Origin: Thamnidium elegans | Lineage: Eukaryota > Mucoromycota > Mucoromycetes > Mucorales > Mucoraceae | NCBI GenBank assembly: GCA_025201345.1 | Contig: JAIXMG010000020.1 | Span: 310,001-374,000, forward strand | DNA length: 64,000 nt | Direction of reading: 5' to 3' | Shown: positions 22,323 to 32,400 of the stretch, in pieces | Position numbering within the stretch: position 1 is the first letter of the stretch | Layout: each line of letters begins with the position of its first letter | The notes under the pieces: generated by a model | The model's database searches: none | What the model saw: the letters and a program-made list of their open reading frames with translations, nothing else | What the model was told of the DNA's origin: nothing | Made by a program: the position numbers and the translations under genes

Positions 22323-22551
22323 TACTGGGACTCATAAAACTAAAAGCACTTGTACTTCGTTTAGGGGAACTTTCTGTACTTTCGTTTCGTTCAGTTAAAT
22401 CGTCTAGGATAGAAAAATAGCTAGCTTGCACAGGTTTATCAGACCTTGTTGAAGCAGATGCAGATGAACCCCATTGCTGAGAATCGTACAAGTCTTCAAT
22501 CAATAAACTAGATAAAGGTGGTGAACTTGAAATAAACCCAAAAGCTGACAT
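20479..22551 (-). CDS. Coiled-coil protein with UVR-like helices
   Basis: Six exons on the minus strand (22551-22326, 22258-21594, 21520-21332, 21275-21061, 21007-20679, 20603-20479) encode 582 residues with consistent phases. The first 75 residues are Ser-rich and disordered-looking (FGFISSSPPLSSL). The rest is nearly all charged, Gln-rich heptad sequence, such as QVESEKSQVAFDLGIWEQDQ and EEIKMKAQQLDEQERLIDQE. Two stretches, KDIALAQEDYLVAETLQTQE and VETNKFQEASTITNQMKNIK, have the pattern of UVR-type helical hairpins ('(E/D)(F/Y)..A..L...I'). I do not recognise an orthologue. A structural or scaffold role is an inference from the coiled coil alone. The second intron's acceptor lies within a long poly-A/T run. 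Confidence 0.8.
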
Positions 22552-23159
22552 ATACTATAAGCTTTTTTTTTTATATATATGTAGATTGTAGTTTTTTTTT
22601 TTTTTTAAATGTGTAGAGATAAAGACTAAAAAAAAAAACGAAAAAAAGGGAGTTTGAAAACTATTGTTGCAACTGGAATAAGGGAAAGATACGTGCACTA
22701 GTTTTTTTTTCGCAGAGATGGACAGGAGCTGCTCTTACGTAATTTAATCTAAACGGAAAACTGACATTTTTAGACTTAAAAAAGGTATGTAAGCTCCGGA
22801 CACCAACATGTCAGATGTATTTAACTTGACTGAAATATAACGATTAGAAGCATGTGAAGCCCGTTGTTGGGTGGGGTAAAAAAAAATATATAGGCTTTAA
22901 TTGATGGAATTAGGAAATAATATACATTACGCAACTTAAAAACATATAAAAAAGGAATACTCGTACAACAATCAAGAAACTCTTTTTTAATTTCATGTGA
23001 TTCTGTCTTTTTTTCTGCATAGTAGTTCGTGACGGTCTTCTACTACTTTTGTACAAAACAAGATGACTATAAGACAACTTGTAGTAAACTATAAAAATCT
23101 GAATTAATTTTACCTAAACTTCTTGTTCTTTATAACATTTTAAAAAAATAATAACAAAT
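22552..23159. other. Divergent promoter region
   Basis: About 600 bp shared by the coiled-coil gene (-) and the SCP2 gene (+). It contains homopolymer tracts and a TATA box near the SCP2 side. No gene seen. Confidence 0.6.
23090..23097 (+). promoter_or_regulatory. TATA box of SCP2 gene
   Basis: TATAAAAA lies 70 bp before the ATG at 23160, a normal distance for a short fungal leader. Confidence 0.55.
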
Positions 23160-23612
23160 ATGTCTGATATCGTCGTTCCTGGATTCAAGAGTTCCGAACT
23201 CATTGCTGAATTAAGCAAGGCCTTTGAAGCTTTCAACGAAGAAGAAAGAGCCAAGTTGATCAAGCAAGTTAACGGTGTCTTCCAATTTGTTATCAAGAAC
23301 AGCGAAGGAAAGGAAGAGGTTTTCACCGTTGATGTTAAGAAGGAAGGAAAGGTTGTCCGTGGTAAGGGTAACGTTAAGGCTGATGCTATCTTATCCTTGA
23401 AGGATGCTGATTTCGTTGATTTGGCCACTGGCAAGTTGAACGGTAAGTTATTTTCTCCCCTTCTTTTGCAAAAAATTGGTGAATTAATTTTTTTTCGTTA
23501 TGTAGGTCAAAAGGCATACATGAGCGGTAAGCTCAAGGTCAAGGGTCAAATTATGCTTGCCATGAAGCTCGATAACGTCTTCAAGACTGTTAACCCCACT
23601 GCTAAGCTTTAA
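23160..23612 (+). CDS. SCP2 sterol/lipid-carrier protein, peroxisomal
   Basis: Two exons (23160-23442 and 23506-23612) encode 129 residues. The chain matches the small single-domain SCP2 fold: an N-terminal helix with LSKAFEAFNEEERAKLIKQV, strands with VFQFVIKNSEGKEEVFTVDV, a conserved DADFVDLATGKLNGQKAYMS turn and a GKLKVKGQIMLAMKLDNVF helix. The C-terminus is AKL, a PTS1 peroxisome import tripeptide. SCP2 proteins bind sterols, fatty acids or acyl-CoA and assist peroxisomal lipid handling. The 63-bp intron is a multiple of three and has no stop in frame, so unspliced RNA would encode a 150-residue version with a hydrophobic insert. The spliced form matches the family. Codons are strongly biased (AAG, GGT, GTC/GTT), suggesting high expression. 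Confidence 0.93.
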   Translation: MSDIVVPGFKSSELIAELSKAFEAFNEEERAKLIKQVNGVFQFVIKNSEGKEEVFTVDVKKEGKVVRGKGNVKADAILSLKDADFVDLATGKLNGKLFSPLLLQKIGELIFFRYVGQKAYMSGKLKVKGQIMLAMKLDNVFKTVNPTAKL

Positions 23613-24811
23613 ATTGTACAATACACACTATATATTTTCTCTCTGTCTCTCTCTCTCTCTCCGTATTATAATTCCTCCTCTTACTTGAATATTACACTTT
23701 CAAATAAATAAAACGAGATTTCTCTTTTTGTTACAAAAAAAAACATAAAAAATAACCCCCCAAAAAAAAGACAGTGTAACGTTTTGTAAAATGGACCTTT
23801 AAAACCCTGTACAACATTATAACGTCTACATGTTGTACTAGTTATTAGGGCCGTCCACAAGTCGAAAAACTTTTAACAAATTTCCCTTGCTAAAATAAAA
23901 TTTATCAATAGAACTTTTTTTTTCCATGAAGCTAGGATTTTTTTGTTTGTTTGACAAAATGTATGAGAAAAAGAAAAGACACGTATCGAAAGTTTTGTTT
24001 AGTGAGAGAAGACCAGAAACCTTTTTTTACGATTTTTTTTTAAACAGTAAACCCCATAGAGATCAGTTTTTATGCGTATACTTGGAAGTGCATTTTACTA
24101 AATATATACAGTTGATTTTTTTTTCGCCATGTTCCTTAAGAGTGTTTCTTGATTTTTCTTGAAACAAAGTACCCAAAGTCGGTCATTCGGATTACTAAAG
24201 ATGACTAATTTTTTTTTTTCTGTTCTCGAACTTTGTAAAAGAGTATTAAGCAGAGTATGAATAATTACCAAGAAAAAAAAAAAAAGAGTTATCAAAGCTT
24301 ATTTACATTTTTTATATAGCGCGTTATTTAAGTTTTTTTTTTTTTTTTACTTTTAAAAAAAGAGAAAATAAACATACCTGTCAAAAACGATTAGTGGTGA
24401 TTCACATACAAAAATTGTTTTTAATACGGAGTACGAAAGGCGACGGCTGTATCAGATTTTTTTTTTTTTTTTTGTAGTCATCGATTAGTAAAAATGTATA
24501 ATTTGATTATGCCTATTTTCAATTACTATCCATGAAGGGAAAGAGGATGTTCTTTTTTAATTTTATTGAAGAGAAAAAAAAAAAAGGCTGTAACTATATT
24601 ATTAATAATTATATGTATTTTTTTTTTATGTCAGTAAGAAGAACAAAAAAAAAAAAAGTTTATGCAAAAATCTTTGTAAAATATTATTAAGCTGTGCGAC
24701 CTTATTTTAAAGCAACGATCGAGTGTTAGACATTTTTATTAAGCATTTGTTATTTAGGACCAGAGCGGTATACGTACGAAACCAAAAGAAAAAGAAAAAG
24801 AAAAAAAAAAG
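23613..24811. other. Gene-free region
   Basis: About 1.2 kb holding the SCP2 3' region (CT-repeat near 23637-23662) and the upstream region of the hydrolase gene. Rich in poly-A and poly-T runs. Short open frames here have no coding character. Confidence 0.6.
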
Positions 24812-24819
24812 TATAAATA
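24812..24819 (+). promoter_or_regulatory. TATA box of hydrolase gene
   Basis: TATAAATA lies 78 bp before the ATG at 24890. Confidence 0.5.
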
Positions 24820-24889
24820 AAGAATATTTTCGAACGAAAGATTTTTTTTTATATCAATCAATTAACCTTTTTTCTATCCCTTTTAACAA

Positions 24890-25585
24890 ATGCGTTTCTC
24901 TATTGCTACTACTTTAATCGGTGCTGTTGCCCTTATGTCCGCAGTCTCTGCAGACGTCTACAACCGTCTTAACGCCAATGACACCGCCTTTTTATTTGTC
25001 GATCACCAAAGTGGTCTCTTCAGCTTGGTCGATGATTTTAAGCCTGATGCTTTCCTTAACAACGTTTTGGGTCTCGCCGAAACAGCCAAGCTCTTTAACG
25101 TTCCTACTATTCTTACCACCAGCCGTGAAGATGGTCCCAACGGTGCTCTTATTCCAGGTATTAAGAAATTGTTCCCTGATGCCCCTTATATCGCTCGTCC
25201 TGGTCAAATCAATGCTTGGGATGATCCCAGATTTGTAGACGCTGTCAAGAAGACCGGTAAGAAGCAATTGGTTATCTCTGGTATTGTTACCGATGTCTGT
25301 GTTACGTTTGTTGCCCTTTCTGCTAAGAAGGCTGGTTATGAGGTCTTTGTTGTTACAGATGCTTCTGGTACCTTCAATGAAGCTGTTCGTGATGCCTCTT
25401 GGTTAAGAATGCAAGCTGGTGGTGTTCAATTGATGAACTGGTTTTCTGTTGCTTGTGAATTAGGAAGAGATTGGAGAAAAGATATGTCCGGTATGGCTGC
25501 TTTGTTCTCTAACCGTATTCCTGCTTATGCTCATGTTATGGAGAGTTTCAACGCTGCCCAAGCTGCTTCCAACACTACTAAATAA
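24890..25585 (+). CDS. Secreted isochorismatase-fold cysteine hydrolase (YcaC-like)
   Basis: A single exon of 231 residues. The first 21 residues (MRFSIATTLIGAVALMSAVSA) form a signal peptide. The mature part is a full isochorismatase-like domain: TAFLFVDHQSGLFSLV with catalytic Asp38, TILTTSREDGPNGALIP, PYIARPGQINAWDD, then VISGIVTDVCVTF with nucleophile Cys137, FVVTDASGTFNEAVRDASW and NWFSVACELGRDWR. This order and wording match the bacterial YcaC group of hydrolases, whose natural substrate is unsettled. A secretion signal is unusual for the group. The absence of introns in an intron-rich neighbourhood and the close fit to a bacterial family suggest an old transfer, though codon use is that of a well-expressed fungal gene. 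Confidence 0.92.
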   Translation: MRFSIATTLIGAVALMSAVSADVYNRLNANDTAFLFVDHQSGLFSLVDDFKPDAFLNNVLGLAETAKLFNVPTILTTSREDGPNGALIPGIKKLFPDAPYIARPGQINAWDDPRFVDAVKKTGKKQLVISGIVTDVCVTFVALSAKKAGYEVFVVTDASGTFNEAVRDASWLRMQAGGVQLMNWFSVACELGRDWRKDMSGMAALFSNRIPAYAHVMESFNAAQAASNTTK

Positions 25586-25684
25586 GTTAGAGTTTTTTTT
25601 TCGGTTATAATATATGTACATATTTTATTCCCCTGTAAACTATAATAAATATTTCTATCAACTATATAAACACGGTACTTTTTT

Positions 25685-27462
25685 TTATTTTTTTATTTTT
25701 ATTAATCTGGCAGATGTTCTAGTACCCTTTTTATCTTTTTCTTCACGCTTTCTTTTGGAACTAGTTGCAGGTTGTGGCAATTTATTTTGTAGGAATACTT
25801 TTCCTTTTGCTACAAGTTGTTGAATTCCACCGTCTAAAATATAAACATATATAAATAAAAGGGCAATACATTTTTTTTTTTCAAATTACCTGGGATAGGA
25901 CGTACTCGGATATGTGTTATTGGTTCCGAATGAATACAAGATATAATATGTATCATGTTTGGATAAATGTTATGTCGAATTTGATCCTCATCTATTAAAT
26001 TAATCCACTGGACACTTTCTGAATCGTTTACGTTCTGGTTTTTTTTTTAAAAAAAAAAGAAAAGAAAAAGTAATGATTAGGTTAGATTTTTTCTGGTAAA
26101 AAAATAATAATCATAAAATACCTGATCTGTAATCATAGAACCTTGTATAATAATCGATTGTGGTGCGTTACCTATAAAATGCTTTGTATCGACCACGAAT
26201 CGATCGATAATTCCTTTCGTAGCTAACTTGATGGTAGTGTATTGTGGTATATTATTAGAGTTTTTGTCTCGAGTACAGATCCATCCGTCATGACTTTGGA
26301 AATAGTTAGATATGTCCCCCCCCCTCTTTTTGTTTTAACGAAAAAAAAACCCCCGTACCTTGAATATGCTCTATCTAGTATAATGTTTGGTATCTCTCCT
26401 CTTAGTATATTTACGGGTTTTTGAATTACTTGCGAACCATATAAGTTCGAAGCTAGGTTTATGGTTCTATCTATTGGTATAAACAGCGGAACAACATCGC
26501 CGTATACACGTAATCGAGTCTATAAAAATAAAGTTTTTTTTTTTTTTTTTTTTTTTTTTTAGTTGAGACTTTTTTTTAACCGTAACACAGAAATATATCG
26601 CATTTTACAATAGCACTACCCGGAATCATGGTAACTTGAATATGTGAACACATATTGGGGTTTCTAGTCTCGAAAAAGTTATGAGAGTCGAGATCAACAA
26701 AGACTTGCGGTAGAAGTCTTACCCACTACAGTTACAAATATGTAAGAAGTTGTAGTGGTTTATACCTTTTTTTTTTACCTTTCCAGGAGAGTCTCGAAGA
26801 TGGCCTATAATTGAAACCGTAGTAGGTGCACACTGATTGTATCCGGTCAAGTCTATATCTATACCACTTACGATACCACCGACTCCTAATTGAACCACGG
26901 CACTAAAAGTCAAGGAGGTTAGTATTTCTTTCAATAGGTCTTTTTCGTATTATACGTACAAAGCACTTGGTTCGTGCCTTTTTACAAGCCAACCATTTTG
27001 CCACCCATCTGCTCATAATAAAATTAATAAAAAAAAACACATGATAGATTATAACTATTTACCTTCTTCGTTTTCTATCTCCCATAGCTCTTTCTTCTCC
27101 TTGAGAACATCTGTTCTTATTATATTACCTGCTGAACCAAACGTTTGGTCGGATACATACATGATATAGGAACCTTGGTAATCTGCGGCTAAATCGATTT
27201 TAGTAGCAAACGGAGTATCGTTCAAGTTATAACAGGCATCAAGACGTTTGTAAGAAGATCTATTTAATGTATCGTTGCCGTCTTCAGGTTGTGGGTTGTG
27301 TATGTTTTCTTCGGTACTGTTTTCTCTGTCGGCAAGAATAGTGGCGCTTATTCTGTTCATAGCGTCGATATGGTCTTTGAAAAATTGGTCATCTTCGTCA
27401 TTGTTATCAATATATATAAACCCGTCTTTTATGTCAGGTGCATTATTTTCGGCTTTACTCAT
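25685..27462 (-). CDS. Allantoicase-like protein
   Basis: Eight exons on the minus strand (27462-27063, 27011-26960, 26902-26779, 26725-26609, 26519-26359, 26293-26122, 26034-25890, 25833-25685) encode 439 residues in continuous phase. Two allantoicase repeats are visible. The first has ADGWQNGWLVKRH, VVQLGVGGIVSGIDIDLTG, a CSHIQVTMIPGSAITRLRVYG tail and then INLASNLYG. The second has HDGWICTRD, GIIDRFVVDTKHFIGNAPQS and ITHIRVRPIPDGGIQQL. Allantoicase hydrolyses allantoate to ureidoglycolate and urea in purine breakdown. About 100 acidic, disordered-looking N-terminal residues and a basic Lys/Arg tail (SSKRKREEKDKKG) are additions. The DGWE(T) box reads DGWQN and DGWIC, so the catalytic groups may be altered. 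It may be a diverged paralogue rather than the working enzyme. Confidence 0.82.
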
Positions 27463-27756
27463 TATAATATCATTAAGAGGTAAAAAAAAAAAATAAGAGA
27501 GAGAGAGAGTGTGTGTATATGATTAATTTTTATCTACCTATATATATATAGGAGTCTCCTTTATGATAAAATAAGTTGTCTGACAACATGATAGACAACT
27601 TTCTAGTTGATACACACCTACTCATGTACCAAAAGTTTTTATAAGGCTAAAGAAAATTAAAGTGCGGCCATTTAACCCACCACCTTATTTTTTTTTTTTT
27701 TATAAAAAAGTTCCCCCTTCTTTTGTTATTTACACTTTTTCGTTATATTCTACAAG
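27463..27756. promoter_or_regulatory. Divergent promoter between allantoicase-like gene and TRS31
   Basis: 294 bp separate the two start codons, which point away from each other. The interval contains a GAGAGA/GTGTGT run, TATATATA near 27540 and a poly-T block near 27688. No other gene fits here. Confidence 0.5.
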
Positions 27757-28616
27757 ATGAGTGAGCTCCCCCCTCGGTCATCTATGCAATCGTCCGTTTA
27801 CAGTGATCAACGTACTATTCGTGCCAAAAGTATTTTGGAAAAAAACTTGAATAAAAGTAGAGGATCTGAAGTAAGTGTATCTTTGTTTTTTGTTAACGAT
27901 TTTAACAATATAATATAGGTAAGTTTAAGTGCGCAAACTTTCTTATTTTCAGAGATGTTACAGTATGCTCAAAAGAGAGTTAATGGTATTCAAGATTTGG
28001 AAAGAAAGTAATGGTAAACCATTTGTTTTAGATGTAATAAATAATATTAATTATTTTTTTATATGTAAAGGTTGAATGAGTTTGGGTATCGCGTCGGGTC
28101 TCGTGTATTGGAATTATTAACTTGGAGAGAAAAGAATGCCAAAAGAGAAACAAAGATTTTAGGTATACTTTATTTTATCCATAGTACTGTTTGGAAGGCC
28201 TTGTTCGGAAAGCCTGCTGATTCGCTTGAAAAAAGTACCGAAAATGATGATGAATGTAAAGTATATAATACATGTAAAAGGGGGAAAAACTTGATGATTT
28301 AAATATATGTAATTAGATATGATTTCAGACAATGAACCGATCCTTACAAAGTACATATCTGTTCCTAAAGAACTCTCTCAATTAAACTGTAATGCTTTTG
28401 TTGCTGGTATCGTCGAGGCAGTGTTAGATGGTTGTCAATTTGTAAGTTTTTTTTTTCTTTGATCTGTTTAAACAAACATACTAATTATTTATTACATATA
28501 AAAAGCCTGCTCGAGTTACAGCACATACAGTACCTACTGATGGATTCCCTCAAAGAACAACAATTTTGATAAAGTTAGATAAAGATGTCTTGGAAAGAGA
28601 AGAACTTTTAAAATAA
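27757..28616 (+). CDS. TRS31: TRAPP complex subunit Trs31/TRAPPC5
   Basis: Five exons (27757-27870, 27919-28007, 28071-28255, 28317-28441, 28506-28616) encode 207 residues. A short disordered start leads into the Bet3-family core: [99 protein letters not shown] and [10 protein letters not shown]. These are the hallmark segments of Trs31, a core subunit of the TRAPP tethering and Rab-GEF complexes acting at ER-Golgi and Golgi membranes. Length and end match the family. Its stop lies 49 bp from the stop of the convergent TMA64 gene. Confidence 0.95.
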
Positions 28617-28665
28617 ATAAATAAAAAAAGGCAACAATTTGTAAATAACCCCAGAAAAGAAAAAG

Positions 28666-30878
28666 TTACTTCTTCTTCTTTGCAGTTTTATCAATTGTAT
28701 CTATAAATCGTTTAGGAACTCCTTTACTAAGCATCAACTCAGTAATGGTTTTGATTTGAGGTCCTTGTACCATGATTTCATATAAAGGATTCTTAGGGCT
28801 AACACCTTGAATAGTGTTATCTATATACAATTTTTTTTAGAGCTTATCAACTTGATGTATATAATAGAACTTACAGGTTGTACTACTGGCACATAATCTG
28901 GTTAATTCTTTAGACAATTCTTCTACATCTAATCCAAAGCCTTCTACACCAGTTACTTTTGTAATTGTTTTTCTACCCTGTCTAATTTCTTGTGTAATTT
29001 CAACTGGTTTAGGTTGTCCTTTACGAAGAACGGGTTCTTTACCTGGAAGTTTAATTGAATGGAAAGGTTGCATCTTTAAACAAATTCTAATATATATACG
29101 GGTGTGTTTAGATTAATGTAAGCTTAGTCAAATCATATTACTTTTTTTTTTTTACCTGTGTAGGATTTGATCACGAGCTAATTCGTTAATTGAGTTATAT
29201 TCTGGCTTTGTTAAAATAGTATCATACATAACAGGATCAATCTTGATCATTCTATTTTTTTTTTTTTAAAAAAAAAAGCTGTTTAGTAAAAAAATAAAAT
29301 CATTATTTGTTGTTGAAGTTACTTTTGATTTTGAGGGTTGACCAAGTCATGTAATTTAATATAATCAGCAACTACTGCACGTACTTCAGGAATTGTATAT
29401 AATGCATCCGTATCATGTTTCGCTTCCTCAAAAAACTTGATCATAGAGGTACCAAGTGGTTTAAAAATCTCTTGGATTTCAGCTTGTTCTTGTTTAGGCT
29501 TTTGTTGTTGTAGTGTTGGTTTGATAGTTTGTTTAGCAGTATCTTTAGTAGGTTGAGTAGTGGATTCCATAGTTTTATATTTATGTAAACCTTGTAAAGA
29601 AGGATGAGACCAATTCACTGATATAAGCATGGTTTCTCCTCGTTGTTCCTTTGTCTTTAATAAACCGGATTTATCCATTGCTTTTAAAAACTTTTGAAGT
29701 TTTTTGTAACTGGATTTCTTGATATCGATCTCGGTGCCTACGTCCATTGGTCTGCAGGGCATAATGTACGCTGAGTAAAGTGAGGAAGCTGATAATGGTA
29801 ATATAGTTGATGCGTTTGATTCTTTTATCTTGTATACAAGCGCTTGATATAATGATTTTTTAAGCCATTCATCAATTTCTAATATACATTAATTAATAAG
29901 GGAGGGGTAAATTTTTAATGCTATTTTGTGTGTATGTGTGTGTGTACCATTTGTTGACAGTTGTTTCGATTTTGTCTCTACTAATTGTTCCGCAGGTTTT
30001 GATTCTTCAGTTTTTGGCGTATTATTATCATTTTTACTAGGAGAAGGGGTCGATTCACCATGATCTTCGTCTTCTTCTTCCTCATATTCATCATCAGAAA
30101 TAGTTTGAAGTTCTGGTGGTTCAGTTTTTTCACCCATACTCCATAAATAATCTTCGTAAACGTGAATAATATTCACTGCTTTTCCTTTCATTCCAGATCT
30201 TGGTTTAATCTCTGATGTAGGTACAGTCATTGTTCCAATTGCTAAAGGGTATCTATTATCCTATCATGATTAATTACTGGCCACTTTTTTTTTTCGAGAT
30301 ACTTACGAGTATCCTTTAATGGTAATGGCTACTAAATCACCAGTTTTTAATGTAGGTAAAACACCTTCGGGGCCGAGTACTAAACCAGGTATCATTAAAT
30401 CTACATTCAATTGTGTTTTTTTTTAGTGCGTGATTTTTTTTTAAATATATCAAGTATATTTATTTTACCTGCACCATCGATCAATTTTTGTACTACAGGT
30501 CCCCAAGTATAGAGTTTTGGAAGCATATCAGGATATTGCCACATTGTGTAAACTTACAAATATTTATAATATTAGCGTTAATAATAAAGAAAAGAAAAAA
30601 AAAGCGTGTCTTTTGTTACCTGTTGGAATAGGAGGTAAGTTTTCTAAAGAAATCCAAGTTGTTTGTTTCTTTGACATATAGACGGTTCCAGTGACACCAC
30701 TATGAGCTGTAAACTTTGCTGAACGAAGATCGTCTGGCATGAGATGAGGAGCCCCTTCCTCTGAACAGATTTGCTTTAAGGAAGGATATGCTTCATATGC
30801 TTCGTTTTGGAATCTTCGACGGTCTGAAGATCTTAAAGGACTAAAAGTCTTTAAGTTGGCAAAGGGTTTTTTAAACAT
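28666..30878 (-). CDS. TMA64: Translation initiation factor eIF2D / Tma64
   Basis: Eight exons on the minus strand (30878-30620, 30552-30469, 30400-30307, 30252-29948, 29878-29323, 29251-29156, 29086-28875, 28820-28666) encode 586 residues. The start MFKKPFANLKTFSPLRSSDRR is the family's N-terminal signature. The region with VYTMWQYPDMLPKLYTWGP and LVLGPEGVLPTLKTGDLVAITIKGYSYPLAIGTM is the PUA part. An acidic linker (DDEYEEEEDEDHGE) follows, then the SWIB-like middle (CRPMDVGTEIDIKKSSYKKL). The C-terminal SUI1/eIF1 domain has GRKTITKVTGVEGFGLD, PLYEIMVQGPQ and VPKRFIDT. eIF2D binds the 40S subunit and acts in ribosome recycling and non-canonical initiation. The acceptor before ICLKMQPFHS was chosen because the nearer AG at the ATG breaks the frame. 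Confidence 0.95.
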
Positions 30879-31625
30879 TTACTTTTTTTTCTTTGAAAAA
30901 AAAAAGGTTTATATAAAAGTTTTTTTTGGTAGGTCTAAAAGAACGGGGTTTTGAAACAAAAAAAAAACCTGGTTTGGGTGTTTGGGTAATTGTATATCCA
31001 CTCTATATTTCAAAATTACGTGACAGATCAAAATTTAATTGAGCTATATCCCTTAAATATATATATGAACCAATTTGATACTTGCCTTTAAATATGAAGA
31101 GTAGTACTACAACAGGCATTTTTCTCTTACAACTGCATATCAAATGTTATTGACTACAGTAGCAGCTCTATTTAAGGGTGGATTTCTTCCAGATTTCGGC
31201 AACCTTTAAATAGATGTATTTTGTTCTGTTTACTAACATTAATTAAACTTTGACAGTTGTAACTATGTGCATCGCTTAAAGAGCATCCATATGAGGCTTT
31301 TCATATCACGGGGCCTTTTTTCCTTTTGACAAAAAGGCCTGTGCTGGGAAATCGCTATGGTTGCACTAAATTTCTTCTTGCGAAGGACAGTCAAAAAGAC
31401 TTGCGTTTCATCCCCTATTCTTTCTTTGAATATAAATACAATAAGGTAAAAAAAAAAAGAGGAATCTCTTTTTTCTCTTTATTATTTTCGTCTCTTTTAT
31501 TATCACCTACCGTTATCATCTTTTATTTTAACTTTTTATAAACACCAACTTTTTACAAACACCAACTTTTTACAAACACGAACTTTATTTTTTCTTCTTT
31601 TTTTTCATATAAAAAGTTAATAACT
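30879..31625. other. Region between TMA64 and orphan gene 1
   Basis: Contains the TMA64 promoter side and, from about 31240, a sequence that is duplicated upstream of the second orphan gene (near 34520-34940). A 71-codon open frame at 31326 lies in this duplicated leader and is not conserved in the second copy, so I do not call it a gene. Confidence 0.5.
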
Positions 31626-32400
31626 ATGGATTATATGTATAATCATTTTAAAAACTTGAAGGAGTCATTCAAAGACTTTCAAGCGTATGCCAGCGGTTAC
31701 GACCCTCACCAATACGTACGCCATGCAAATGACTCTGACTTTAAGTTCCATTACAACCCACCTATCAAAACATGGAGCATACAGAAACTTGTAAACGAGC
31801 CTGTACCACGAAAGGAGCGTATGAAAACATTGGCCAGTAACATTGCAGATAATGTAACACATACCTTCGCATATGGAGCTTTCGCCGTAGCAAATTACAT
31901 TTGCCCCCAAAAGCCCGGTTCATCCTCTGATGCATCTGACACGGACACCTTATCCAGAGCAACATACATCGATGAAGATGGAAAGCAATACCCTCCCGAA
32001 AGGCCTTTGGATTATTGTTGGGGTTTAATTGATTACGATGATTTATCAGTTGAATTCAAGAGTACCAATCCTCCACCAAAGCCTCCAAGAAGGAACATGA
32101 AATTACGCAAGTAATTTGTTTTGCCAAAAAAAAAATCCTTATTTTGTTTCAATCAACCAAAAATCATACCAGATTTGTTTCAATCAAAAATCCTCCCAGA
32201 TTGTATCAAAAAATCCTTTCAGATTTGTTTAAAGAAATCCTCAGTTCGCTTTATTGTACAGCAAGAACTTGATAAAAAATTGCATATATTCTCCAATGTA
32301 CATAACAACTTCATAACCATGTATATTTTTTATTCCTATTATCGTATTATATTATAGCTCTATGAATAAAGCGCTTTTATTATTAACCCTTCTCAAACTT
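31240..32400 (+). repeat. Duplicated segment, copy 1 (orphan gene with flanks)
   Basis: Matches 34520-35660 over the upstream leader (for example GTCAAAAAGACTTGCGTTTC), the coding region and the 3' flank (AAATCACACCAGATTTGTTT-like units and AATAAAGCGCTTTTATT). Identity looks highest over the first 100 bp of the coding region. Edges are approximate. Confidence 0.8.
31626..32114 (+). CDS. Orphan protein, copy 1 of a local duplicate pair
   Basis: A single exon of 162 residues that I do not recognise. Its paralogue at 34948 shares the first 30 residues exactly (MDYMYNHFKNLKESFKDFQA onward) and keeps SDFKFHYNP, KTW, RKERMK, the 20-residue NIADNVTHTFAYGAFAVA region with ICP, then TYIDE, ERPLD, WGL and LSVEF. 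The tail NPPPKPPRRNMKLRK contains a PxxPxR motif of the kind bound by SH3 domains, also kept as PKLPRK in the paralogue. There is no signal peptide or clear membrane segment. Conservation of the frame through several indels (all multiples of three) argues that both copies code for protein. Confidence 0.75.
   Translation: MDYMYNHFKNLKESFKDFQAYASGYDPHQYVRHANDSDFKFHYNPPIKTWSIQKLVNEPVPRKERMKTLASNIADNVTHTFAYGAFAVANYICPQKPGSSSDASDTDTLSRATYIDEDGKQYPPERPLDYCWGLIDYDDLSVEFKSTNPPPKPPRRNMKLRK

Noticed and set aside
23114..23434. 106-codon frame opposite the SCP2 gene
   Set aside because: Antisense shadow of a strongly biased coding sequence; the plus strand encodes a clear SCP2 protein.
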